Below, one piece after another: positions 23,200 to 32,053 of a stretch of DNA of 32,530 bases. The stretch is from Sulfurovum sp. Lineage in GTDB: Bacteria; Campylobacterota; Campylobacteria; Campylobacterales; Sulfurovaceae. The DNA is taken from assembly GCA_015661535.1 (NCBI GenBank), contig DQVY01000133.1:1-32530 (forward strand). Direction: 5' to 3'. The stretch's first letter is position 1. Every line of letters starts with the position of its first letter. The translations under genes were made by a program, and so were the position numbers. Under the pieces are notes generated by a model. That model did no database searches. It was not told the DNA's origin and saw only the letters and a program-made list of their open reading frames with translations.

Positions 23200-24278
23200 T
23201 GCATGAAACATTTGTAGCCTCTGATCCGAAGAGTGCATATGAACAGGCAGTTGAAAAATATGGAGGAGGGGTAACCCTTATCGCAGCAAAGCAGATCAAG
23301 CATGACGATGGTAAATTACTGTGTGAAGTGACTATTACAGTAGAAGAAGATCTGTTTATTGAAAAATCTTTAGCCGGTACTCCAATGCCTGCCAAAGAAG
23401 AAGAGGAAGATGCACTTCTTTTAGCAGAGTTGAGTGAACTTAAAAAACAATTGTCCGTGATGAAGTCTGAAATGTTTGCTGAAGATGAAGCAGGTTCTAT
23501 ACAGAAAATTAAAGCACTTTTTATAAAAAAAGGTATTGCAAAACGTTGGCTTGATGATGTCTTTGCTGCCTTGATCGGCAGTAATATTCTTGATGATGAA
23601 AGATTGTTAGTCTCGTATATACTCGAAGAGATCGATGAATCATTGCGTGTACAGGAAGAGAACATGGATGACCAGAAGGTCATCATGCTGGTAGGCCCGA
23701 CAGGTGTAGGCAAAACTACCACAATAGCGAAGTTGGCAGCACGTTATGCCTATTTGATGGATAAACCTTACAAGGTGGCACTTTTAAATTTGGACAGCTA
23801 TAAAGTAGGTGCGTATGAACAGTTGGCACATTATGCAGATATTATGCAGATAGAACATCTAACAGTAGATAATACCGATGCTTTTATGGATGGACTGGAG
23901 CTTTTAAAGGCATATGACGTGATACTGGTTGATACAGCAGGAATGTCCCCCTATGATACACAAAAACTGATCAAGACAGTGGAGTTTGTACAGACCGATA
24001 CACCTAGGAATATAGAAGTCAATCTTGTTTTATCGGCTACTGTGAAATATGAAGATATGGATGATATTTATAATAACTTTTCATTTTTAAATTTAAACTC
24101 TCTCATTATTACCAAGTTTGATGAAACAAAGTATTTGGGAACATTATTAAATTTTATGTTATTATATAAAATTCCTATGAGTTATTTCGCTATAGGCCAG
24201 GAAGTGCCGGATGATCTTTTAGTGGCATCAAAAGAGTACCTTTTAGAACGTTTTATCGGTGATTTGGATGAAGGGTGA
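23196..24278 (+). CDS. flhF: FlhF-type SRP-family GTPase
   Basis: A 360-residue protein. The N-terminal basic/acidic region (MHETFVASDPKSAYEQAVEK, then GGGVTLIAAKQI) is the FlhF B domain. After a linker and a helical N domain (100-155), the SRP GTPase domain has the P-loop GPTGVGKTTT (residues 167-176), VDTAGMSPYD and TKFDETKYLG. FlhF sets the position and number of polar flagella. The start at 23196 (or 23199) overlaps the folK stop. In C. jejuni flhF is followed by flhG, fliA, fliM and fliY; here only one short gene lies before mnmA. The frame is intact, so the gene appears functional. Confidence 0.9.
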   Translation: MMHETFVASDPKSAYEQAVEKYGGGVTLIAAKQIKHDDGKLLCEVTITVEEDLFIEKSLAGTPMPAKEEEEDALLLAELSELKKQLSVMKSEMFAEDEAGSIQKIKALFIKKGIAKRWLDDVFAALIGSNILDDERLLVSYILEEIDESLRVQEENMDDQKVIMLVGPTGVGKTTTIAKLAARYAYLMDKPYKVALLNLDSYKVGAYEQLAHYADIMQIEHLTVDNTDAFMDGLELLKAYDVILVDTAGMSPYDTQKLIKTVEFVQTDTPRNIEVNLVLSATVKYEDMDDIYNNFSFLNLNSLIITKFDETKYLGTLLNFMLLYKIPMSYFAIGQEVPDDLLVASKEYLLERFIGDLDEG

Positions 24279-24741
24279 GACACAGGCACTTCATTTAGCT
24301 AAAATGATGCAGAGGTATATACATGAAGAGAGCTATGAACTTGCACTGCCCCTTGTTATGGTGCGACGTTCCAGGCTTAAAAAGCTACAGGTGAACGATG
24401 TATTGCTTTTAGGTTTGAAAACATTAGAGTTTGTACTGATAGACGGAGAGACTATCTGTGCTAAACTAGTGCCTAAAAAAGTAGCTTCAGAGAATATTGT
24501 TGAGATTATTGAACTCACAGGAGAGTCGATAAAGACAATTAATAGTAATAAATATGAAGTTCTAAAACTTTCTTTTGGAATGTACCCTGTGAAAGATGTG
24601 TCTTTGGGATATCGCGTAGAGATGGCAGAGATCAATATAGATAATATCAGGCTGATGCTTGGTGAAAAAAAATTAGCAGAAGGCTCTTTGGTCATGACTG
24701 ACCATACAATAGCTGTAAAGATAAACAAGGTGATGGTATGA
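24268..24741 (+). CDS. SpoA-like (FliM/FliN/FliY C-terminal-like) small protein
   Basis: A 157-residue cytoplasmic protein. Its C-terminal 60 residues follow the SpoA pattern: YEVLKLSFGMYPVKDVSLGY, then IDNIRLMLGEKKLAEGSLV and MTDHTIAVKINKV, comparable to FliN's region ending GEVVVVADKYGVRITDI. Residues 25-66 (VRRSRLKKLQVNDVLLLGL, then LEFVLIDGETICAKLV) look like a second, more distant copy. SpoA domains build the flagellar C-ring and the SctQ ring of type III secretion. It lies where C. jejuni has the block ending in fliM and fliY. ATG at 24268 overlaps flhF by 11 bases; GTG at 24259 is possible. The stop overlaps mnmA as ATGA. Similarity is by eye. Confidence 0.6.
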   Translation: MKGETQALHLAKMMQRYIHEESYELALPLVMVRRSRLKKLQVNDVLLLGLKTLEFVLIDGETICAKLVPKKVASENIVEIIELTGESIKTINSNKYEVLKLSFGMYPVKDVSLGYRVEMAEINIDNIRLMLGEKKLAEGSLVMTDHTIAVKINKVMV

Positions 24742-25769
24742 CAGAAAATAAAAAAAAGAAAGTATTGGTAGGAATGAGTGGAGGGGTTGACTCCACAGTG
24801 ACCTCTATACTTTTACAAAAAGAGGGCTATGAAGTAGAAGGTGTCTACATGAAACTTCACCATAAGCCAGGGTATCATGAAGAGAATTTTACAAAAGCAC
24901 AACGCGTGGCGGACTATTTGGGTGTGAAGGTACATTTTCTTGACCTGAGTAAAGAGTTTGAACAAAATGTCTACAGTTATTTTATAGAAGGCTACAAAGA
25001 AGGCTTAACACCGAACCCCTGTGTGATGTGTAACCGAACGATCAAGTTTGGTAAAATGGTAGAGTTTGCCGACACTATTGGTGCAGACCATGTGGCAACG
25101 GGGCATTATATAAAATGTGACGGTGAGTTCATTTATGCGGCAGAAGATGCGAACAAAGACCAGAGCTATTTTCTTTGTGAAGTAAAAAAAGAGGTGCTTC
25201 CGCGACTTCTTTTCCCTCTTGGTACCTGGGTGAAGCCTGATGTTAAAGCCTATGCAGCAGATATTGAAGTGCTTAAAGATTTTGCTACACAGGCAGAAAG
25301 TTCAGAGATCTGTTTTGTAGAGAACACCTATGATGAAGTGTTGGCAAAACATATGAGCATAGATATGCCTGGTGATGTCATTGACACAGAAGGCAAGGTG
25401 GTAGGTACACATAAGGGCTATATGCACTACACCATAGGCAAACGTAGAGGCTTTACGGTAGACGGGGCACATGATCCGCACTTTGTCCTTGAAATCAAAC
25501 CTGAGACAAACCAGATCGTGGTAGGTACCAAAGATAAACTTGAAGAGAATGCCTTTGAAGTGAAACACATTAACTTGTTTAAAGATCTGACAGAGTTCGA
25601 CTGTATGGTGAAAGTACGTTACCGTACAACTGCAGTACCTTGTCATGTAAGCATTTCTGATGGTATTGCCAAGGTAACACTTAAAGAGCCTGTCTTTGGA
25701 CTGGCAAAAGGGCAGATAGCAGCCTTTTATGAAGAAGATAAACTCCTGGGCGGTGGGGTTATCTGTTAG
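24738..25769 (+). CDS. mnmA: tRNA 2-thiouridylase MnmA
   Basis: A 343-residue MnmA, which adds sulfur to uridine 34 of tRNA-Lys, -Glu and -Gln. The ATP-binding P-loop is GMSGGVDSTV (residues 13-22). The catalytic Cys pair lies in NPCVMCN (about residue 95) and SSEICFVE. The C-terminal beta-barrel is complete. It overlaps the SpoA-like gene by 4 bases (ATGA), ending the operon that begins with the M24 peptidase. Its C. jejuni counterpart, Cj0053, is at the far side of the flagellar cluster, so its position here marks the deletion or rearrangement. Confidence 0.95.
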   Translation: MTENKKKKVLVGMSGGVDSTVTSILLQKEGYEVEGVYMKLHHKPGYHEENFTKAQRVADYLGVKVHFLDLSKEFEQNVYSYFIEGYKEGLTPNPCVMCNRTIKFGKMVEFADTIGADHVATGHYIKCDGEFIYAAEDANKDQSYFLCEVKKEVLPRLLFPLGTWVKPDVKAYAADIEVLKDFATQAESSEICFVENTYDEVLAKHMSIDMPGDVIDTEGKVVGTHKGYMHYTIGKRRGFTVDGAHDPHFVLEIKPETNQIVVGTKDKLEENAFEVKHINLFKDLTEFDCMVKVRYRTTAVPCHVSISDGIAKVTLKEPVFGLAKGQIAAFYEEDKLLGGGVIC

Positions 25770-25780
25770 TGTCCTCTATA

Positions 25781-25809
25781 GGTTATGAAAATAGTTTTCT
25801 TTCATAGCC
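25781..25809. terminator. Possible shared hairpin at the mnmA/L,D-transpeptidase junction
   Basis: GGTTATGAAA (25781-25790) pairs with TTTCATAGCC (25800-25809) in a 10-bp stem with one G-T pair. It overlaps the end of the transpeptidase gene. No clear T-run follows. Confidence 0.4.
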
Positions 25810-26958
25810 GTAGATATCATTCCTGAATTGGACGACACCTTCGTCGTCTACCCATACGGTGTGGTACTCTACATATACGGGTATCTTCTCTTTTAGTGTG
25901 ATCCATTTATTTTTACCTGAAGAGTAGGTGTATCCCAACTCTGCAAGTAGGGCCAATGGTTTTTCAAGTCTTATACAGCCATGAGAGAACGCTCTGACAG
26001 TTCTGTTAAAGAGTGATTTGGAGGGTGTATCATGCATATAGACATTGTATTTGTTGGGAAATAAAAACTTCACAACACCCAAAGCATTTCTTCTTCCCTC
26101 TTTTTGGTAGAGTTTCCCCTCACTGTTATAATCAAACCCTTTTCTTCTCAAATATGCTTCAGATTTATGGGCATACTCTTTTCTGTATATTGAAGGAGGG
26201 ACGTTCCATCTTGGGTTTTTGACGATGTATGTTAATTTTCTGTTGAAAACAGGGGTTCTCATCTTGGTTTTACCCACCACTATTTTCATACTCAAAATAA
26301 CGATATCATCTTTATAATAATGCATTTTAAATTCAGGGATATTGATGAGAATATGGTGAGAATCTTTTACTGCAGAGATCCTCTCTAGTTGTAAATTCTT
26401 TTTTATTTTAAGGATAATACTGTGTATGGATTGTTTAAGGGCTCTTTTGGTTTGAGGCCCTATCTCGCCATCTACTGTCAGGCCGTGACTTTTTTGATAC
26501 TGGAGCAGTGCTTCGGTAAATTCAAGTGTATAATTTCCATCTTCAGTCAATTGTGCATTTTGTAAAAGATTAAATACTCTTTTCGTTCTGATAATATCTT
26601 CTGTTTCATTCCCTTTGAATTTTGGCGGTGTGTACTCTTTTCTCACACTGTACAGGTAGTCCAGATACCCTTTTAATCCTGTGTATCTTTTTGTCTGGGG
26701 TAGTAGATCCATTACATAATTATAGACATTTCCACTTGCCTCTGCACGCTGAAGAGCACGTGAATCCACTTTTTTATAGGCTGCTCTATCACCTCTGAAC
26801 CGGGCATAGTTAAGATCACCGTTCAAAAGACATTTTGCGATCTGATAGTTCGTTTTGCCATGACATACAGAATACTTTTTCTGATATGTCAATAACGCAG
26901 GATCGGCTATGTTTGCAAAAAGAAAAGTATGTAGGAGTATGTAGAGTATTTTTTTCAT
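25783..26958 (-). CDS. L,D-transpeptidase (YkuD domain, YcbB-like)
   Basis: A 391-residue periplasmic protein with a signal peptide of about 15 residues. Residues 120-175 contain a peptidoglycan-binding domain (LLQYQKSHGLTVDGEIGPQT). The YkuD catalytic domain covers about 195-370, with HDTPSKSLFNRTVRAFSHGC followed by IRLEKP: the His and nucleophilic Cys of L,D-transpeptidases. These make 3-3 crosslinks or attach proteins to peptidoglycan. The architecture resembles LdtD (YcbB) in a shortened form. It is convergent with mnmA and divergent from the proton-channel operon. Confidence 0.88.
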   Translation of the reverse strand: MKKILYILLHTFLFANIADPALLTYQKKYSVCHGKTNYQIAKCLLNGDLNYARFRGDRAAYKKVDSRALQRAEASGNVYNYVMDLLPQTKRYTGLKGYLDYLYSVRKEYTPPKFKGNETEDIIRTKRVFNLLQNAQLTEDGNYTLEFTEALLQYQKSHGLTVDGEIGPQTKRALKQSIHSIILKIKKNLQLERISAVKDSHHILINIPEFKMHYYKDDIVILSMKIVVGKTKMRTPVFNRKLTYIVKNPRWNVPPSIYRKEYAHKSEAYLRRKGFDYNSEGKLYQKEGRRNALGVVKFLFPNKYNVYMHDTPSKSLFNRTVRAFSHGCIRLEKPLALLAELGYTYSSGKNKWITLKEKIPVYVEYHTVWVDDEGVVQFRNDIYGYERKLFS

Positions 26959-27024
26959 ACAATTATGATAGCTTATTTTTCAGTACATAGCAAGAAAAAA
27001 AATTATTCATTTATAGATTTTGGA

Positions 27025-27030
27025 TATAAT
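27025..27030 (+). promoter_or_regulatory. -10 box of the proton-channel operon
   Basis: TATAAT 33 bases before the MotA-like ATG, behind an A/T-rich stretch with no clear -35. Confidence 0.5.
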
Positions 27031-27062
27031 ATTTTTATCAATCTTATACACAGGATGCTTTA

Positions 27063-28169
27063 ATGCAACAATTCGACAAACAAAACTCACCTTCATGTAC
27101 TTCACGCTCATTGGCGATACTTCTTGTACCTTTTCTCTTTTTGCTTGGGCTTATTTTTGCTTATATAGGTTTGATACCCCTAAAAGTAGAAGCACATACT
27201 TTAGGTATCGTCGCTTTTATCTTTGTGGTATTTGTTTCCTTTGTGAGACATAATGCCAATTATTCTGTCTGTCACATGCAGGGGTCCTTCTTTAAAATGG
27301 AAGAAGATCTTCAAGCGGCATTAAGGGCGAATGCTTTAACCATCATGAGTAAAACAAAATCTACCTTGCACATTAAAGATTTTATTGCTGAGTATTATAA
27401 AGATATTCGTAATGACAATTTTGCAAAAGTAGCACCTTCGGTCTTCCCTATGTTGGGTATTTTGGGAACGTTCATTGCCATTGCCCTTTCTATGCCGGAC
27501 TTTACAGTAAAAGACATAGAGGCACTTGACCGTGAGATATCTGTACTCTTATCGGGTATCGGTACCGCTTTTTATGCGTCTATTTACGGGATCATGCTGT
27601 CGCTTATCTGGACCTATTTTGAAAAAAGAGGTATGGCTAAAGTGGACAAGCAAACCTATGATCTTGAAAAACTTTATGGTATGCGTGTATGGAAAAAGTC
27701 TGAGTTGATCAAACATGAACATATGCAAAGTGAATTGAAAGACCAGCAAATCGTAGAAACACTGAAAGAAACATTTAATATGGACTTCATTAAAGAATTA
27801 AATGAACAATATTTGAAGAACTTTACCACGATCATTCATGACACAACCAACAGTTTTACGAAGTTGACCGTACATATGCAGGAAGCTTCTTCAGAACTTC
27901 GGGATACACTAGAAAATATACATCACAGACAGGCAAGTATTGATGCTGTTGAAGCGATGGAGAAAAATATTGAAGGCTTTAACAGTAATGCACTAAACCT
28001 TCAAAAAACCATGGATAAATTTGATGGTTCTGTGGACCATACCTTTGAGAAGATCGATGCAGAACTAGGACAGGCAGTAGATAAATTGGCAGATTTTGCA
28101 CGTATCATTTCTGAACAGAATGAATTGATACTGGAGAATACAGCAGCACTCAAACAGCAAGAAAAGTAA
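27063..28169 (+). CDS. MotA/TolQ/ExbB-type proton channel protein with long helical tail
   Basis: A 368-residue inner-membrane protein. Four TM segments are visible: about 17-38, 46-62, 124-146 and 160-186. The conserved TolQ/MotA core is VAPSVFPMLGILGTFIAIAL and LLSGIGTAFYASIYGIMLSL. A cytoplasmic tail of about 180 residues (190-368) is predicted helical or coiled-coil. The channel pairs with the MotB-like gene 4 bases downstream and should use the proton gradient. It differs from flagellar MotA, which lacks the tail, and recalls ZorA in plan. No ZorC, ZorD or ZorE gene follows. I infer a non-flagellar force generator. Confidence 0.85.
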   Translation: MQQFDKQNSPSCTSRSLAILLVPFLFLLGLIFAYIGLIPLKVEAHTLGIVAFIFVVFVSFVRHNANYSVCHMQGSFFKMEEDLQAALRANALTIMSKTKSTLHIKDFIAEYYKDIRNDNFAKVAPSVFPMLGILGTFIAIALSMPDFTVKDIEALDREISVLLSGIGTAFYASIYGIMLSLIWTYFEKRGMAKVDKQTYDLEKLYGMRVWKKSELIKHEHMQSELKDQQIVETLKETFNMDFIKELNEQYLKNFTTIIHDTTNSFTKLTVHMQEASSELRDTLENIHHRQASIDAVEAMEKNIEGFNSNALNLQKTMDKFDGSVDHTFEKIDAELGQAVDKLADFARIISEQNELILENTAALKQQEK

Positions 28170-28173
28170 GAAG

Positions 28174-29412
28174 ATGTTTAGAAAAGACAATACAAACGAA
28201 GAGAGTAACTTTTGGATATCTTATGCGGACCTCATGGCTGGATTACTTTTTGTTTTTATTTTACTCATAGGGGCGATTGTCTCCAAATCTATGATCTTAA
28301 AGACGGTTTTACATGATAAAGATGAAAATATTCATCTCTTAAGCGATGATCTGAACAGAAGCAAGGCATTGATAGACAAAACAGAACATGAACTTTCAGA
28401 CAGTGAAAAAGCTCTGGCAGAAAAAGAAAAGTTACTTACACTCAGAAATGCACGTATAGAAAAAGATAAAGCCAAACTCACAGAAGCTGAAAAACTGCTT
28501 CAACTTAAAGATGCACGTATTGCCAAAGATCAACTGAAATTGGCAGAGAGTGAAAGAATGTTCAAGTTAAAACTTGATGAGATCAGTAAACTCAATAAAA
28601 TGCTTCTTGAAGCCAATGCCAAAGAGAGTGCCCTTAGTGATAAAATTGTCATTGTGCAGACACTGCTGGATAAAAATAAAAAAGATTTAAAGAAGCAGGA
28701 AGAGGCACTGAATAAAAAGAAAAAAAGTTTAAAAGATTATGAAGGTAAAGTACTGGTACTTTCAAATGAATTGACGGATGCTAAAAATGCAGTGAAAATA
28801 AAAGATGAAAAACTTCTTACTTTACTCAATGCGATGGATGAAAAGAAAACAAAGTATGATGCACTTTTACAAAAACTTCAATCTCAAAAAGCGAAGATCA
28901 AATCACTTACCGGTATTAAATTACATGTTGTTGCTGCATTAAAAGAGGCATTGGGTGACAATATAGATATCGATAAAAAAAGCGGTTCATTGCGTTTGGC
29001 TTCAAATATTCTTTTTGGCAGTGGAGAGGCTACACTGAAGCCTGAAGCTAAAGTATCATTGAAAAAGGCATTTGAAGAGTATATAGGTACCCTGGTAAAA
29101 GATCCTGAGATCAAGACTCACTTAGATAAAATTATTATAGAAGGACATACAGACAGTGTCGGGTCTTATATATATAACTTGAACCTTTCACAAAAACGTG
29201 CACTGGCAGTCATGGAGTATCTGTTGACCTTGGACTTTACAAAAGAGCATAACATCAGACCATTGATGACTGCATCAGGCAGGGCTTATTTAGATGCAAT
29301 CATGGTCAATGGTGTGGAAGATAAAAATGCTTCGAGAAGAATTGAAATTAAGTTCAGACTTAAGAATGAAGATGCAATGAATGAGATAGAAAAGGTATTA
29401 GATGCAAAATGA
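28174..29412 (+). CDS. MotB/OmpA-type stator protein with long coiled coil
   Basis: A 412-residue protein with one TM, FWISYADLMAGLLFVFILL (13-31). Asp19 in SYADLMAG matches the proton-binding aspartate of MotB. Residues 45-250 form a long charged coiled coil with short repeats (LRNARIEKDKAKLTEAEKLL and LKDARIAKDQLKLAESERMF). The OmpA-type peptidoglycan-binding domain (about 265-405) has IIEGHTDSVGS (Gly324-Asp327) and NASRRIEIKF. Ordinary MotB has only a short linker, so this would reach much further through the periplasm. It lies 4 bases after the MotA-like gene. Overlaps the next small gene by 11 bases. Confidence 0.88.
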   Translation: MFRKDNTNEESNFWISYADLMAGLLFVFILLIGAIVSKSMILKTVLHDKDENIHLLSDDLNRSKALIDKTEHELSDSEKALAEKEKLLTLRNARIEKDKAKLTEAEKLLQLKDARIAKDQLKLAESERMFKLKLDEISKLNKMLLEANAKESALSDKIVIVQTLLDKNKKDLKKQEEALNKKKKSLKDYEGKVLVLSNELTDAKNAVKIKDEKLLTLLNAMDEKKTKYDALLQKLQSQKAKIKSLTGIKLHVVAALKEALGDNIDIDKKSGSLRLASNILFGSGEATLKPEAKVSLKKAFEEYIGTLVKDPEIKTHLDKIIIEGHTDSVGSYIYNLNLSQKRALAVMEYLLTLDFTKEHNIRPLMTASGRAYLDAIMVNGVEDKNASRRIEIKFRLKNEDAMNEIEKVLDAK

Positions 29413-29551
29413 TTTTGTACCCGTTCATTTAAAAGAGGCCAATGCAAATTTAGACAAACATGTACTGGCAGCTAAAAAAGAGAAGATCAACGACTTTAAC
29501 CATAAAGAAAGATCTTTATGGCAAAAGTTTTTAGGTATTTTTACCCAATAG
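29402..29551 (+). CDS. 49-aa third gene of the proton-channel operon
   Basis: A 49-codon frame whose ATG overlaps the MotB-like stop by 11 bases and whose TAG precedes the convergent murA stop by 4 bases. The protein is soluble and charged: MQNDFVPVHLKEAN, KHVLAAKKEKINDF, ERSLWQKFLGIFTQ. The last 15 residues could form an amphipathic helix. It fills the gap exactly, so I think it is real, but there is no homology evidence. Function unknown; a membrane-associated partner of the stator is possible. Confidence 0.55.
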   Translation: MQNDFVPVHLKEANANLDKHVLAAKKEKINDFNHKERSLWQKFLGIFTQ

Positions 29552-29555
29552 TGAT

Positions 29556-30824
29556 TTAGTGACTCTCTGTCTTTCTCACAATATCTGCTCCGAGTGCTGA
29601 AAGTTTTCCTTCCAGATTGTCATAGCCACGGTCCAAATGGTAAATACGTCTTACATTGGTGGTGCCTTCTGCAACCATGGCAGCAAGTACAAGGGCTGAA
29701 GAGGCTCTCAGGTCTGTTGCCATGACATCTGCGCCATAAAGTTCTTCAACACCTTTGACTGCAGCAGTACTCCCCTTGAGCCAAATATCTGCACCCAGAC
29801 GATTGAGTTCACTTACATGCATGAAACGGTTTTCAAAGAGGCGCTCTTCTATGAGGCTCTCTCCTTCTGCCATGACTGAGACAGCCATGAACTGTGCCTG
29901 CATATCTGTAGGGAAACCAGGGTACTCAATGGTGATCAGGTTGACAGGTTTGAGCTTCTCCGCAGGATATATGGTCATACTTGTTTCCTGAAGGTCAAAA
30001 GAGCAGCCCATGGACTCCAGTTTATCAATAGAAGCTCTTAAGTGTTCATGGTTGACATTGTCGAGGGTGATACTTGACTGGGTAATAGCACCTGCACAGA
30101 GATAGGTACCCGCTTCTATACGGTCGGGAATGATCTCTATCGTTTTAAACTGTAAAGGTTTTCCCGCCGTACCTTCAATACTCAGTTCATTGGTCCCTAT
30201 GCCTTTTATAGTCACGCCTGCATCTGCTATCATTTCACAGAGTTGTACGACTTCAGGTTCTTTTGCCGCATTTACTATGGTCGTGGTGCCTTTTGCTAGG
30301 GCTGCAGCCATTACAATGTTTTCTGTGCCCCCTACAGTGATCTTGTCAAAGATGATCTTCGCACCATGCAGACCATTGGGTGCTTCAGCGCGTACATACC
30401 CGCCTTTGATCTCTATGTGTGCTCCCATCGCTTCAAGGGCTTTGAGGTGTAAGTCAATAGGGCGTTGTCCTATGGCGCATCCACCAGGCAATGAGACTTC
30501 ACATTCACCAAATCTTGCAAGCAGGGGACCAAGTACCAAGATAGAAGCTCTCATTTGTGAAACGATCTCATAGACAGCTTTGGTTGAAGTAATATGTCCA
30601 TTGTGAATATGTGCTACGGTATCTTGATGGTCTACTTTTCCCCCAAGCATACTAAGTAGTTTCAAGAGGGTTCGGATATCTACTACATTGGGTAAATTGG
30701 TCAGTGTCACTTCTTTATCGCTCAATATGGTTGCCGCAATAATAGGAAGGGCTGCATTTTTTGCACCAGATATTTTCACATGTCCACTTAACTTTTTACC
30801 ACCCACAATCTCTAAATAATCCAT
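29556..30824 (-). CDS. murA: UDP-N-acetylglucosamine 1-carboxyvinyltransferase MurA
   Basis: A 422-residue MurA, first committed enzyme of peptidoglycan synthesis, in the cytoplasm. It has GAKNAALPI (catalytic Lys near the N terminus), LPGGCAIGQRPIDLHL with the active-site Cys that fosfomycin attacks, and GYPTDMQAQ-type EYPGFPTDMQAQ. The start at 30824 is chosen over ATGs at 30839 and 30833 because GAGG then lies 9 bases upstream. It is convergent with the proton-channel operon with a 4-base gap and divergent from the next gene. Confidence 0.95.
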   Translation of the reverse strand: MDYLEIVGGKKLSGHVKISGAKNAALPIIAATILSDKEVTLTNLPNVVDIRTLLKLLSMLGGKVDHQDTVAHIHNGHITSTKAVYEIVSQMRASILVLGPLLARFGECEVSLPGGCAIGQRPIDLHLKALEAMGAHIEIKGGYVRAEAPNGLHGAKIIFDKITVGGTENIVMAAALAKGTTTIVNAAKEPEVVQLCEMIADAGVTIKGIGTNELSIEGTAGKPLQFKTIEIIPDRIEAGTYLCAGAITQSSITLDNVNHEHLRASIDKLESMGCSFDLQETSMTIYPAEKLKPVNLITIEYPGFPTDMQAQFMAVSVMAEGESLIEERLFENRFMHVSELNRLGADIWLKGSTAAVKGVEELYGADVMATDLRASSALVLAAMVAEGTTNVRRIYHLDRGYDNLEGKLSALGADIVRKTESH

Positions 30825-31065
30825 CCATCTCATCCTCAAATAATATGCTAAGATTTTATCTAAAAATCGATTAGATGTCCCCTATAGGTGAGGCAGAATC
30901 AGATATTAATATTAAGTAATATGTATTTTCCGGGATCATTTTACATTAAAAAATAGAAAAATTGATATTATTCACTATAGTTTAATCATACTATTAGTTA
31001 ATATGATGTATTATATTTCTTAATATATACTCATAGTAGGGCTGTAGGCCCCATTTTAAGGGAAG
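30825..31065. other. A/T-rich divergent intergenic region
   Basis: About 240 bases with many ATTAAT/TTAATA runs between murA and the next gene. It should carry both promoters; TATACT at 31026-31031 is a candidate -10 for the rightward gene. I see no gene or long repeat in it. Confidence 0.5.
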
Positions 31066-31068
31066 ATG

Positions 31069-31638
31069 ATGTCTAGTAGTTTAGATAAATTAAAAGCGTT
31101 AACAAGCCGCCTAGAAGACAAGTTGGAACAAAAAGGGAAAGTTAAATCTGTTCTGCCTTTAGAAAAAGAAGCTCAAGAAAGTATAGAAAATAAAACAGTT
31201 GAAAAATCTGTAATGAAAGTACTGAAACAGAAAACAGCAAGCAGTGACAGTATACGTAATGAGAATATAGCTCGGGTAAAAGAACTTTATGAGAAGCTAA
31301 AAATATTTGAAAAATCTCCAGATTTTGACACGATCTTTATCTATAAAGCAATGAACCTTTCAGGTATTGGATTAAAAGATGATGATTTTGCTCAGGTACG
31401 TGAGGGGAAATATATTCAAATTATTGCCATCACCTATGAGCCCGATAAGAATGGAAAGAAAAAGGCAAAAAACATCTCTTTAGGCTATTTTGGAAAAGCT
31501 GAAACTCTTGATAATACGTTAAAAAATGAAATTATAGAATTTGTATTACGCTGGCGTTATGAAAAAGCCTTTCAAAATGTTGAACACTATAAAGACCTTA
31601 TTGATAAAATTGAAACACCCAGCCATACACTATTTTAA
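31069..31638 (+). CDS. Protein of unknown function (about 189 aa)
   Basis: Two adjacent ATGs at 31066 and 31069; AAGGGA is best spaced for the second. Residues 1-75 are charged and helical (SSSLDKLKALTSRLEDKLEQ, then KEAQESIENKTVEKS). The C-terminal part, from about 85, looks globular with alternating strands (YIQIIAITYE, NISLGYFG) and ends in helices (IEFVLRWRYEKAFQN). No signal peptide or membrane segment. No family recognised. It reads as one gene between murA and the next unknown gene. Confidence 0.65.
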   Translation: MSSSLDKLKALTSRLEDKLEQKGKVKSVLPLEKEAQESIENKTVEKSVMKVLKQKTASSDSIRNENIARVKELYEKLKIFEKSPDFDTIFIYKAMNLSGIGLKDDDFAQVREGKYIQIIAITYEPDKNGKKKAKNISLGYFGKAETLDNTLKNEIIEFVLRWRYEKAFQNVEHYKDLIDKIETPSHTLF

Positions 31639-31714
31639 AAATTGGTCTGTTTTCCACTTTCTTAAATAAATAATTTGTTACAATCATCTTCTAACTTTAC
31701 TACTTAGGATAACC

Positions 31715-32053
31715 ATGCACCTCGACCTTATACCAGAAGCACTTTTAGTTCAACTGGGTTATGTTAAAAATGAGCAAACACTTAAACAAATGAATGCTAT
31801 TATTGACAATACCAATGGTTTTGAGAAGTTTTCTCAGCACCTGCCTTCATTTAATGATGCCCTTGCTATAGAGAAAGGCTTCATAGCGATGTCTAATACA
31901 GAAGATTATTTAAAGATCAAATGTGATGTAGACAGCTCAGCCGATAACCTTTCTGCCTTTACCGCTTTGGTCAACCATTGGGCAGAAAAATATAAATTAG
32001 AACTCAAAAAAGTAGAAGACAAAAACACTTACTATATTATTGGTCAGCACTAA
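31715..32053 (+). CDS. Protein of unknown function (112 aa) preceding a UvrD-type helicase
   Basis: A 112-residue soluble protein, with predicted helices in the first half and strands at the end (YKLELKKVEDKNTYYIIGQ). The start follows TTAGGATAACC. Its stop TAA is directly followed by the TTG start of the helicase gene, so the two are coupled. TACAAT at 31679-31684 may be the -10 box. No family recognised. Confidence 0.65.
   Translation: MHLDLIPEALLVQLGYVKNEQTLKQMNAIIDNTNGFEKFSQHLPSFNDALAIEKGFIAMSNTEDYLKIKCDVDSSADNLSAFTALVNHWAEKYKLELKKVEDKNTYYIIGQH

Noticed and set aside
23162..23722. A 186-codon minus-strand frame
   Set aside because: Antisense to flhF, Ser-rich, with no start signal.
27063..29551. 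Zorya anti-phage system
   Set aside because: The MotA-like tail recalls ZorA, but no ZorC, ZorD or ZorE gene is adjacent, and the MotB-like protein has a long coiled coil unlike ZorB.
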